Source: Dugong dugon
Lineage: Eukaryota > Chordata > Mammalia > Sirenia > Dugongidae
NCBI GenBank assembly: GCA_030035585.1
Contig: CM057477.1
Location: 62,477,447 to 62,541,446 of the forward strand
Length of the DNA stretch: 64,000 bases
Reading direction: 5' to 3'
Program-made: the position numbers and the translations under genes
Shown: positions 54,530-63,882 of the stretch, piece after piece
Numbering within the stretch: position 1 is the stretch's first letter
How the letters are laid out: every line of letters starts with the position of its first letter
Notes under the pieces: generated by a model
What the model saw: only the letters and a program-made list of their open reading frames with translations
Told to the model about the DNA's origin: nothing
The model's database searches: none

Positions 54530-54900
54530 AATAATTAACTAAACAGACCTACGGTATGTGTCAGGCATTGCTGAGGTGCAAGTCTACAGAGATGTAAGGG
54601 CCCAGTTCACCGTCCTCAAGGAGTACGCACAGGACAGAGAGAGATGGAGACACCTGATCAAAGATCGACAGCTTTCAGTGTGGTTGTAGCTATGACAGAG
54701 ATATTGTAAAGTGGCTGGGGCATCAGGGAAGGGTCCCTAGAAAGGGTGACCCTGAGAAGGGTCTTGAAGGGTGAGCAGGGGTTTATCCAGAGGAGAAAAT
54801 AAGGGTGGGGATCCAGAGAGAAGGAATACACAAATGCAAAGAAACAGCAAAGAATATGCCATATTTGGAGAACATGTGATTGGAACATAATAGGGGGAAA
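54530..54900. mobile_element. Ancient mammalian repeat, class not assigned
   Basis: CAGGCATTGCTGAGGTGC, then GGGAAGGGTCCCTAGAAAGG, GGGTCTTGAAGGGTGAGCAG and ATGCAAAGAAACAGC recall a common ancient interspersed repeat (the 'size, loss, gain, identify' order is kept). I cannot name it with confidence. Confidence 0.45.
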
Positions 54901-55239
54901 TTCATCTGGAAAGATAGGACTGTATGGATATCTATTCTGCTGATACAGCAATTCAGCCTAGGCCACCCAAGGAAATACCAATAAGATGATTGGACTGGCT
55001 GTGTCATCCCATTCCCCTTCAACCCCAGCCACAGAGGCAGCAAGAGAGTCAGGGGGACAACAGTTAAGTCTTAACATGATGTAAATAGTTGTACAAATGG
55101 TGTAGGGGTGGCGTCTGACCTCCTCTCTCTTCACAAAAGAGAAGGAGAGTCAAGACCAACAGCCCAAAGCCGATTCCGATGAGGCAGAGGTCAGACATGC
55201 CTCCTTTCTCGGCCAGCTTTACCAATTCTGACACCAACC
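54901..55239. other. Low-copy sequence, no gene seen
   Basis: Nothing recognised. Confidence 0.5.
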
Positions 55240-55995
55240 ATCCCTCTAACGGTACTCTCTACTCTGCTAGGTTCGATAATTCATTGCAATGGCCACAAAG
55301 AACTCACAGACAATACTCAAGATTATGAGGTTTATTAGGGAATTAATAGGTTGCAATACAGGTTCAGGAACACTCAGGATACAGTTCTTCTATCAAGACA
55401 GCCTCTTCTCATCTGTGCTTGCAGGCATGCCTCTCTCTGGCCCTCCTCCTCTGCCCTGCTCAGGCAAGCATGACATAGCTCTTTTAGCTCTGCTGATAAG
55501 TGCCCAGAGGAACCCCACTGCATCAGTAAGCCTCAGCCCCAAGGCGCTCAGCTCTAGCTCCATGGGTCAGCAAACCTAGCTCCATCAAATGCCCAGAGGC
55601 ACCCTACTCCTCCAGTAAGCCTCCTGCCCAAAGGCGTTCGGCTTTCTCGCTCCTTGGGCCAGGAAGCTCACCGTAGCCATCTCCTGCTGCCGGGTCTCTG
55701 CTCCCAGTCTCTCCTGCCACCATTTCTCTGCCACCACTTCTTGTCATCTTCTCCAGGAGCTTTGCAGCACAGGGATCTTTGGTCCATAGGACACGCTCCT
55801 CTCTTGGACCTTCTTCCTTGGTGGTAGTGGGATTCTCCTTCTGCTCTGGAATTGGCTGTCTTTTGAGGCAAAAGTGACCCTTCCCTTTGGTGGGCTACAG
55901 TTACCTTATTTTCACAGTCCCACCCAATCACTTGCATGGGAGTTACAGGACCATGGCAAGAAAGTTCACATAAAAGCAATCCATTGCACCACAAT
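55240..55995 (-). mobile_element. Probable ERV LTR, antisense
   Basis: GGTTCGATAATTCATTGCAA, then AAGATTATGAGGTTTATTAG, a purine-rich front that resembles reversed LTR R/U5 sequence. It contains an internal imperfect duplication: GTGCCCAGAGGAACCCCACT... (about 55500) and ATGCCCAGAGGCACCCTACT... (about 55590), each followed by AGTAAGCCTC and AAGGCG(C/T)TC. Boundaries and class are uncertain. Confidence 0.5.
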
Positions 55996-56159
55996 GGTTT
56001 CCTCAGATCTTGTTTTCTATGTAAACAAAGGTTTCTTAAAGTTCAGTTTCTTCATCTATAAAATAGGATTGGGTTGGGGGGACAGTTCTTCCTTCCAAAG
56101 AAAGAACTTCATGAAAAACTCAGTTTCCCATCACCTACTGAGTGAAAATACTTGGGGGC

Positions 56160-56219
56160 AAACTCTGACACACACAGGGTCACCATGAATCAGAGTCAAC
56201 TTGTCAGCAACCGGTTATT
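56160..56219 (+). mobile_element. SINE tail fragment, sense
   Basis: AACTCTGACACACACAGGGT, CACCATGAATCAGAGTCAAC, CAGCAACCGGTT: tail of a SINE-B. Confidence 0.75.
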
Positions 56220-57131
56220 TGATTAAAGCAGCTGTTCAACATATCTTTCAAGAAGATCACACAAAGCAACTTTCTGGAAATCAATTTGACTTGTCACAAT
56301 AGATGACGAATGTGTTGAAGAGGTATTTTCCTTCTCTCCTCATGGCCCAACTTCATTTCTCTTTGTGGCCCTGAGCTCCTCACCTGCAGGGTGAGGAGAA
56401 ATCAAACCTAAATGATTGCTTCCACTTCTGGTTCCTCTTAGGAGGGATCTCACATTACAGCTCAGAGGAAGAAAACATTAACACAAGTAAAAGTACTTAA
56501 GTTCCTCCCAACCAATGCTCCCTCATGCTTCTCCCCGCAACTCCCACCAAAAAAATAAAATAAAATGCAGCTGAAAGCTATCGGTCTTAAGTGAAGAGCT
56601 GACAGTTCCATTAAGTAACCTGACACATCAACTCGAGTAGACTGAAAGCGGGGCTTCTTTTCCATTCTGGCCATAGAAAGACATCATCTGTATTCTCTCA
56701 TCAGTGAAGTGATCTCCCTGTTCAGTCTTATCACTACAGGGTCTGGCTTCAGAGTCTGATTTCCTGAAGACATAGCTAGGCCATGTTTCCTACATACGCT
56801 GCCTGGAAATGCCCATCGGAGAGTCTTCAGGGCAATGAAGAAGCTGTATAATGACAATTCCACTATTCACAGTGAGCATATGGGGCATGTTCAAGGCCCA
56901 AAGGAGTTCCCAAGCAGAAAGGAGAGAAAACTCAGTGCCCTTATGTATGGCCAAGACCCTAGAACTGCTTTCTCCAAGCCCATCTCAAGGATGCAGCTCA
57001 CGTAGTCTGCAAACAACCCTGGTAAGTGGGTAGGGTACAGAGAGAGATAACATAGGGTTCAGGCAAATATTAAACTATTTAATGTATATTATTACTATAA
57101 TATATATGTTTATGTATGTATGCATATATGT
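56220..57131. other. Low-copy sequence, no gene seen
   Basis: AT-rich from 57080. No coding frame with a domain. Confidence 0.5.
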
Positions 57132-57325
57132 GGAGTCCTTGAGTAGTACAAACTGTTAGCACACTCAGCTGCTAATCTAAAGGTTAGAGGTTCAAGTCCT
57201 CAGAAGAAAGGCAATCTACTTCCCAAAAATAAGCCATTGAAAATCCTGTGGAGTACAGTTCTACTCTGACACACATGGGGTCACCATGAGTCAGAATCAA
57301 CTGGATGGCAACTGGTTAACTGGTT
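57132..57325 (+). mobile_element. SINE-B copy, sense
   Basis: GGAGTCCTTGAGTAGTACAA head, GAAGAAAGGCAATCTACTTC module (partly deleted), CACCATGAGTCAGAATCAAC tail. Confidence 0.88.
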
Positions 57326-57347
57326 TTATATATATACATATCCCATA

Positions 57348-57542
57348 CCTCATTGCCTTCAAGTCAATTCCAACTCGTAGTGACCCTATAGGACAGAGTA
57401 GAATTGCCCCATAGAATTTCTTAGGTTGTAATCTTTACAGAAGCAGACTGCCACATCTTTCTCCCACAGAGTGGCTGATGGGTTAAAACTGCCAACCTTT
57501 TGGTTAACAGCAGAGTACTTAACCACCAAGCTACCAGGGCTT

Positions 57543-57543
<1 letters not shown>
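57348..57543 (-). mobile_element. SINE-A copy, antisense
   Basis: CATTGCCTTCAAGTCAATTC to GCTACCAGGGCTTCC. It is followed directly by an AT repeat. Confidence 0.88.

Positions 57544-57544
<1 letters not shown>

Positions 57545-57592
<48 letters not shown>
57545..57592. repeat. (AT)n microsatellite
   Basis: AT units with a single GT interruption near 57583. Possible cruciform. Confidence 0.97.
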
Positions 57593-58567
57593 GTGGTGAA
57601 AACTGTGAGAGCTGGAACTCAACAGAACAGCCTTGTTTTTCTGGGACTCACAAATTTTCTGCCTTTTTTACAGGGTGCAACTTACCACTTTTCTATCGCT
57701 CGCTATTAGTGGAGACTGTTTGAGTCTTCCTCTCTGACAGGTTTCTGCCTTACACAGGTTTGGGCTCTTGTACCTTCTACTATGCATATATATATGTATA
57801 TAACCAGAATGTATCTATACAAAATTTTTTCAGCAAAGTCCCCCTAACCTCATTGGAGGCGACCAGAGTTTCAAACCGAAATCTACTCTATCCACCAAGA
57901 TAATGATAAGAAAAATTTTCACATGAGAAAGTGAAAGTTTAAAGAAAAAAATGCCTTTTTACGTCCCAGTTAACCAAAAAAGACATTCTACTTCCTTTTC
58001 CCCAAACTTTCTCAAAAGTTCTCAAATATGTGAGTGGTTGCTTCCTGCTCTTATTTAGCTAATTACACACCCACCCTGCTCCGGAAACCCAGCATTATGC
58101 AAACAGTGGCCCCAGACAGAAACTTTATAAAATGGACTCAGCCTGCCCCAAAGCAGAAAACTCACTTGAAAGAAATGATTATAAGTAAGCTATTGCAAAA
58201 ACAATGGTGCAATGTTATGTTTTGTTTTTTTCCTTCCATTGGATTTTCCTTAGCTTTGATGTCAGTCAGTTGGCCCTAGACTCACTTCTCAGTAAAATGC
58301 ACATACCTGGACCTTGGGGAGGCTGCTGGAAATAGAAGAAAGATCTGAGCTCCAGACCCTGAGATCCATTCTGGGTCAAGTGGGGAGGGATAGCCACACA
58401 GGCAGCGATGTGGTCTCTAAAGGGAACCAATGCAGCCGAGACGGGGCTGCGTGTTAGAGCTGACTGTGAGAACATAAGCTTCCTTTGAACATGAAGACAT
58501 CTTAGAGACAACCTTGGAAGTACCACCAAGTATGAAATGAAGACTTGAAACAATTTTACCTGGTTCT
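57593..58567. other. Low-copy sequence, no gene seen
   Basis: Short AT run at about 57785-57801. Nothing recognised. Confidence 0.5.
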
Positions 58568-59075
58568 TTGTTGTTGTTAGCTGCTGTCGAGTCAGCTTCG
58601 ACTCACGGTGACCTTCTATACAACGGAAGGAAACTCTACCCATTCCTGCACCATCTTCATGATCGTTGGTATGTTTGAGTCCATTGTTTCAAGTATCATA
58701 TTAATCCATCTCGTTGAGGATTTCCCTCATTTTTGTCGGCCTTCTGGTTTACCAAACATGATGTCCTTTTCTAGCAATTGGTCATTCCTGATGACATATC
58801 CAAAGTAAGCTAGCTGAAGTCTCACCATCCTTGCTTCTAAGGAAAATTTGGTTGTATTTCTTCTAAGACAGATTTGTTTTTTCTTCTGATAGTCCATGGT
58901 ATATTCAATATTCTTCACCAGTACCATAATTCGAATACATCAGTTCTTCTTCTGTCTTCCTTTTACACTATCCAACTTTTGCATGTATATGAGGTGATTA
59001 AAAAGACCATGGTTTGAGTCAGACATACATTAGTCATCAGAATGACATCTTTGTTTTTAAAAACTTGCTTCTTAA
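58568..59075 (-). mobile_element. RTE 3' part, antisense
   Basis: TTTGTTGTTGTTAGCTGCTG start (reversed AACA tail), to GACATCTTTGTTTTTAAAA. It covers the C-terminal codons and the tail; a 66-codon frame (58727-58927) is what remains of the protein end. Confidence 0.9.
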
Positions 59076-59578
59076 GGAGTACTACAATAGAAAACCACTT
59101 TATAGTCTAGGAAAGTTTTTTTGTTTTTTTTTAATTTCAACCAAGTGCTTTCAATAATTATGACCTAATTTTATCTTCACAAATGCCCTCAGTTGTACTT
59201 ACAGAAAGATTATTATTGTTATTCCACAGGTGGTCCTGGGAAATGAAGACAGAATGGTCAGGTAGATGAGAGAATCCCACCAGGCTTTTAAGAGCTCAAG
59301 AGTATCTCCCTAAGCTGCTGCCCTGCTTCTATGTTACCTGCTTCAACACGTGAGGTTGAGCCAGAGACTGTATCGCATTCCCCCAATCCCTGAAACTCCG
59401 AGCTTGATCTGAGGCAGACACTGCGCACCTCCCTAAGGCCCTTCTTCTGTGGCCTCCCACTACAGAGGCCAGAGCTTAAAGTTCACTTTCCCTTGAAGCT
59501 AGGCATAGCCAGGTGGCCCATTCTGGCCTATGAAGTATAAGCAGAAAACTCCTGAATGCAGCTTCCAGAATAAATTAT
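59076..59578. other. Low-copy sequence with weak MIR-like stretch
   Basis: TTATGACCTAATTTTATCTT and TTATTATTGTTATTCCACAG (about 59158-59230) look like a reversed MIR. No gene. Confidence 0.45.
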
Positions 59579-59790
59579 CCCTGGGTGACACAAACGGTTT
59601 GCACTTGATTACTAACCTGAAGGTTGGCAGTTCAAACCCACCCAGCAGTGTTGTGAAAGAAAGGCCTGGTGTTCTGCTTCCATAAAGATGACAACCACGA
59701 AAACACTATGGAGCAGCTCTATGCTGTATCACATGGGGTTGCCATGAGTTGGAATTGACTCAAAGGCAACGGGTTTAGTTTTTCGTTTGT
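59579..59790 (+). mobile_element. SINE-C copy, sense
   Basis: CCCTGGGTGACACAAACGGT, GCACTTGATTACTAACCTGA, CAGTTCAAACCC, GAAAGAAAGGCCTGGTGTTC with the CTTCCATAAAGATGACAACC variant, tail GCCATGAGTTGGAATTGACT. Confidence 0.88.
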
Positions 59791-60076
59791 TTTTTTAGGA
59801 AAAAAGACAGCTTTGGCTGGCCTGACCCTGCCCTTTCCCCTTCTGCCTGCCTTGAACAGGGTACTTGGAGGTGCACAGCCATCTTACAACCAATGGCAAT
59901 TAGAAGAGGTGGAATGCAAACTTGTGTCTCGCTGACTCCAAAGCCCGAGCTCCTAACCATCATGTTCTATTGCCTCCTTTTAATCACTTACTTAACCCAC
60001 TTACATTCTGTAGTTTCAGACAACAGAAAGAAACCCAAATGCTAGGAACAGCAACAAGCACACTGGGCTGGGCACC

Positions 60077-60556
60077 TGTCATGGATTGAATTATGTCCCC
60101 CCAAAACTGTGTGTATCAATTTGGCTGGGCCATGACCTGATATTGTGTGATTTTCCTGTATGTTGTAAATCCTGCCTCTGTGATGTTAATGAGGGAGGAT
60201 GGGTGGCACTTGTGTTAGTAAGGCAGGACTCAATCTACAAGATCAGATTGTGTCCTGAGGCAATCTCTTGAGATACAAAAAAGAGAAGTGAGCAGAGAGG
60301 CAGGGGGACCTCATACCACCAAGAAAGCAGTGTTAGGAGCACAGCGCGTCCTTTGGACCTGGCGTCCCTGAACGGAGAAGCTTCTAGTCCCGGGGAACAT
60401 TGACGAGAAGGCCAACAGAGAGAGAAAACCTTACCCTGGAGCTGAAGCCCTGAATTTGGACTTTTAGCCTACTTTACCGTGAAGAAATAAATTTCTCTTT
60501 GTTAAAGCCATCGACTTGTGATATTTCTGTTATGGCAGCACTAGATGACTAGGACA
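60077..60556 (+). mobile_element. MaLR-type solo LTR, sense
   Basis: TGTCATGGATTGAATTATGT start, CAAGATCAGATTGTGTCCTG, AATAAATTTCTCTTTGTTAA (poly-A signal), CACTAGATGACTAGGACA end. 480 bp, flanked by GCACC (60072-60076) and GCCCC (60557-60561). The most complete LTR of this family in the window, useful as the reference for the others. Confidence 0.92.
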
Positions 60557-60564
60557 GCCCCTGA

Positions 60565-60720
60565 AGATAGATCTGAACCCAAGTGCTGGCTCTGCCTTAG
60601 CTGTGTGGCCTTGGGTTGGTCAGTTAACCTCTCTGAGTCTCATTTTCCTCATCTGTGAGAACTAGCCTGGGAAACTGCTGGCGTCCCTTCCATAATCCAC
60701 ATTCTGAGACTCTATGATTC
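60565..60720 (+). mobile_element. MIR SINE, sense
   Basis: TGAACCCAAGTGCTGGCTCT, AGCTGTGTGGCCTTGGGTTG, TCATTTTCCTCATCTGTGAG. Its left end may have been cut by the LTR. Confidence 0.78.
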
Positions 60721-60934
60721 TAAATATGGACGTACTCCAGGCCTTCTCATAAACCACCATATTGCCAAAGCCCGGCTGAATCTAATGGCAGCTCTGGCCA
60801 TATGACAGCAGCAAGCTGGTGACTCAAGACATTTGTGTCTCCATCATTTGTACTGACAGCACCTTCCTCATGCATTGTGAATGAAAGAATCCCCAAGGCT
60901 TAGGGAGGCTTAAGGAGAAAGCTCAATTGCCAGT

Positions 60935-61165
60935 AGAAAGGCAGTATGGCCTGGTGGGATTTGCATTCCAAAGCAGAGAAGTCAAGGCCTTCCCCCATCA
61001 CTTACTTGTCGTATGTCTGACCTCAGGCAAGTCATCTAACTGCTCAAGCTCAGGTTTCCTCTGTAAAATGCGAACAACAATAAAATTTCCTTTATCTTTT
61101 GGTTTCATTCCAAGGTTATTGTGAGGATTATGTAAGGTAAAATACCAAGAAATCACTTTTAAAAT
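60935..61165 (+). mobile_element. MIR SINE, sense
   Basis: AAAGGCAGTATGGCCTGGTG, CTTACTTGTCGTATGTCTGA, CTCAGGCAAGTCATCTAACT, AGGATTATGTAAGGTAAAAT. Near full order. Confidence 0.78.
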
Positions 61166-61196
61166 GGTAAACCTGTCTTATCAATGGTTTAGCAAT

Positions 61197-61301
61197 GCTC
61201 AGATAGACCACATCGTTATACGACTGCCAACCTACCTCATAACTGCCAAACCACTGAGAAGCATGGCCCAGCCAAGTTGACACACAACCTTAATGATCAC
61301 A
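61197..61301 (-). mobile_element. ERVL-type LTR end fragment, antisense
   Basis: CATCGTTATACGACTGCCAA, CATGGCCCAGCCAAGTTGAC, ...TTAATGATCACA end: the same as the 24860-24965 part of the antisense LTR. Confidence 0.85.
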
Positions 61302-61309
61302 TACCCCAA

Positions 61310-62023
61310 GTTGTTATTGTTGTTGCTGTTGTTAGGTGCTGTTGAGTTGGTTCCGACTAAAGGGGCGACCCTATGTATTTAGTCGACCCTATGTACAACA
61401 GAATGAAATGTTGTCTCGTCCTGCACCATCCTCACAGCTGTTGTTATGCTTGGGCCCACTGTTGCAGACACTGTGTCAGTCCTTCTAGTTGAGGGTCTTC
61501 CTCTTTTTCACTGACCCTCTATTTTACCAAGCACGATGTCCTTCTCCAGGGACTGATCCCTCCTGATAAAATGTCCAAAGTATGTGAGACGTAGTCCTGC
61601 CATCCTCGCTTCTAAGGAGCATTCTGGCTGTACTTGTTCCAACACAGATCTGTTCCTTCTTTTGGCAGTCCATGGTATATTCACTATTCTTCTCGAACAC
61701 CACAATTCAAAGGCATAAATTCTTCTTCTGTCTTCCTTATTCATTGTCCAACTTTCGTATGCATATGAAGCGATTGAAAACACCAGGGCTTGGGTCAGGC
61801 GCACCTTAGTCTTCAAGGTAACATCTTTGCTTTTTAACACTTGAAAGAGGTCTTGTGCAGCAGATTTGCCCAATGTAATGCATCTTTTGATTTCTTGACT
61901 GCTGTTTCCCTGGGTATTGATTGTGGGTCCAAGTAAAATGAAATCCTTGACAACTTCAATCTTTTCTCCATTTATCATGATGTTGCTTATTGGTTCAGTT
62001 GTGAGGATTTTTGTTTTTGTTTC
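61310..62023 (-). mobile_element. RTE 3' part, antisense, 714 bp
   Basis: TTGTTATTGTTGTTGCTGTT start to CAGTTGTGAGGATTTTTG. Better preserved than RTE#1 in this part, so a good reference for the C-terminus. Confidence 0.92.
61508..61978 (-). pseudogene. RTE ORF2 C-terminal fragment, 156 codons open
   Basis: MINGEKIEVVKDFILLGPTI start, VKDFILLG region, KSKDVTLKTKVRLTQALVFS, YAYESWTMNKEDRRRI, FELWCSRRIVNIPWTAKR, and FGHFIRRDQSLEKDIVLGK near the end. These are the thumb and C-terminal parts of the RTE protein after YADD. There is no stop for 156 codons. Upstream RT and endonuclease are absent (5' truncation), so it cannot be active; it is kept only as a young fragment. Confidence 0.88.
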
Positions 62024-62026
62024 TGT

Positions 62027-62325
62027 TTCTGTTATTGTTAGCTGCAGTCAGATTGGCTGGACACATGGCAACCCCATGCCTAATGGGATCAGATCATTTT
62101 GAGCTATAGGGTTTTCATTGGCTGATTTTCAGAAGTAGATCACCAGGCCTTTCTTCCTAGTCTGTTTTAGTCTGGAAGCTCCACTGAAACCAGTTCAGCA
62201 CCACAGCAACATATAAGCCTCCACTGACAGAAATGTGGTGGCTGCGCATGAGGCGCACTGGCTGGGCATCAAACCAGGGTCCCCTGCATGGAGGCGAGAA
62301 TTCTACCGCTGAACAAGCACTGCCC
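62027..62325 (-). mobile_element. SINE-G, antisense
   Basis: Reversed tail GTTATTGTTAGCTGCAGTCA, CAGGCCTTTCTTCCTAGTCT, GTCTGGAAGCTCCACTGAAA, CAACATATAAGCCTCCACTG, and a reversed tRNA-Gly-like head GAGAATTCTACCGCTGAAC. Confidence 0.85.
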
Positions 62326-62716
62326 TCCATCCTTCATAAACTCTTGTGTAATCCCATTAAAAATAAAATAAAATAAAAATCTTATGTCTTCATAAAAGAC
62401 TTTCCAGCATGATTTGTGATTCATCTGTTTCTTTTAATGGAAAGTTCATTAATGCAGGCACTGATGTTTGGCTCCATGGTTCCCTTAGGAAAGAAATATC
62501 ACTATCCAAAAATCACACTGAAATTACTTAAACTGACAACAGCCAGCAAAGCAGGGATTCAGTTTTCCATTTTAATCCTTCTTCCTTGGTTTTCTGGGAA
62601 TCTCACACCAAAAGGTGCATGAGGCCCTGAGCGCCATAGGACACCTGAAGTTTTGATGCTGTAGCCGGTATCCATCAGTTAGAGTCATTCAGTACAACCT
62701 GAGCAGGCTTTTCTGA
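62326..62716. other. Low-copy sequence, no gene seen
   Basis: A short (TAAAA)n run at about 62360-62377. The 68-codon frame at 62416-62622 has no domain. Confidence 0.5.
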
Positions 62717-63041
62717 GTGGGGGCAGTAGCAGTTCAGTGGAAGAATTCTCATCTTCCATGTGGGAGACCCAGGTTTGATTCTCAGCCAACGCGCCTCAAG
62801 CACAATAGTCTGTCAGTAAAGGCTTGCGTGTTGCTATGATGCTTAAGAGTTTTCAGTGGAGCTTCCAGGATAAGACGGAATAGGAAGAAAGGCCTGGTGA
62901 TATACTCTCAAAAATCAGCCAGTGAAAACCCTGTGGGTCCAATAGTCCAATCTCAAACCCATCATGGAGATGGTGCAGAACTGGGCAACACTTTGTTCCA
63001 TTGTGCGTGGGGTCACCATGAGACTCAATGGTAGCTTTCAC
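62717..63041 (+). mobile_element. SINE-G, sense, complete
   Basis: Head AGTAGCAGTTCAGTGGAAGA, GGGAGACCCAGGTTTGATTC (A and B box positions of a tRNA-Gly). The RTE 5'-like module (GCGTGTTGCTATGATGCTTA, GGAGCTTCCAGGATAAGACG, GGAAGAAAGGCCTGGTGATA) and the RTE 3'-like end (ATGGTGCAGAACTGGGCAAC, GGGGTCACCATGAG) follow. Confidence 0.87.
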
Positions 63042-63280
63042 TAACAGACTTTTCTGAAGCCAAAGGAAAGGCGACTATTTTCCCCCATGAAATACTGTTT
63101 TGTCTTATTTCCATTAGAAAACTGTATTCTAGGGAAAACATAAAAGTTATTTCGCAGAATAAAGAATATTACCCATGAGTAATGAGCTTCTTTAAGAAAA
63201 TTCATCTACAGAAGACCAAATGGTCAAACATCACTCTAAAGTGAAGATGAGAAGGTAACGGGGCAGGGAAACTGTTTATT

Positions 63281-63404
63281 GTTAGGTGCCGTTGAGTCAG
63301 TTCCAGCTCATAGCGACCCTTTGTACAATAGAATGAAATACTGCTCAATCCTGCACCATCCTCACAATCGTTGCTATATTTGAGCCCATTGTTGCAGCCC
63401 ACTG
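63281..63404 (-). mobile_element. RTE 3' tip, antisense
   Basis: TTGTTAGGTGCCGTTGAGTC to TTGAGCCCATTGTTGCAGCC, then a junction into the sense RTE leader that follows. Confidence 0.85.
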
Positions 63405-63407
63405 TTG

Positions 63408-63882
63408 ATACCACTTATCTGTCAGTTTGTTGTACTGTGGGGGCTTGTGTGTTGCTGTGATGCTGTAAGCTATGCCACTGGTATTTCAAATATCATCAGG
63501 GTCATCCATGGTGCACAGGTTTCAGTTAAGCTTCCACACTAAGACAGACTAGGAAGAAGGGCCTGGTGGTCTACTTCTGAAAAAATTGGCCAGTGAAGAC
63601 TTTATGAATAACAGTGGAACATTGTCCGGTACAGTGCTGGAAGATGAGCTTCTCAGGTTGGAAGGCACTCAGAATAAGACTGGGGAAGAGCTGCCTCCTC
63701 AAAGCGGAGTTGACCCTAACGATGTGGAGGGAGTAAAGTTTTTGGGACCTTCACTTCTGATGTGGCGTGACTCAAAATGAGAAGAAACAGCCACAAATAT
63801 CCATTAATAATCTGAATGTAGACTGTACGATGTATGAACGTAGGAAAATTAGAAATCGTCAAAAATGAAATGGAACGTGTAA
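63408..63882 (+). mobile_element. RTE 5' end, sense, truncated on the right
   Basis: CACTTATCTGTCAGTTTGTT start, TGTTGCTGTGATGCTGTAAG, TTCAGTTAAGCTTCCACACT, AAGACAGACTAGGAAGAAGG, then the small ORF and the beginning of ORF2 (ATGAACGTAGGAAAATTAGA) to AAACATCA. It loses RTE similarity at about 63882, after only a few ORF2 codons. It is the second leader-bearing copy and confirms the RTE#2 leader. Confidence 0.88.
63604..63780 (+). CDS. 58-codon frame upstream of RTE ORF2 (second copy)
   Basis: ATG 63604 to TGA 63778-63780. MNNSGTLSGTVLEDELLRLE at the start, LEGTQNKTGEELPPQ in the middle, LMWRDSK at the end. It is the same length as the frame at 15092-15268, with no indel between them, despite about half of the residues differing. 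Possible ORF1 of the RTE. No domain is recognised, and it would not be translated from this truncated copy. Confidence 0.45.
   Translation: MNNSGTLSGTVLEDELLRLEGTQNKTGEELPPQSGVDPNDVEGVKFLGPSLLMWRDSK

Noticed and set aside
55668-55994. 108-codon minus-strand frame
   Set aside because: Lies inside an LTR-like repeat; no viral or host domain.
62717-62800. Possible tRNA-Gly gene
   Set aside because: It has A- and B-box-like motifs but cannot form intact acceptor and anticodon arms, and it continues into a SINE body.
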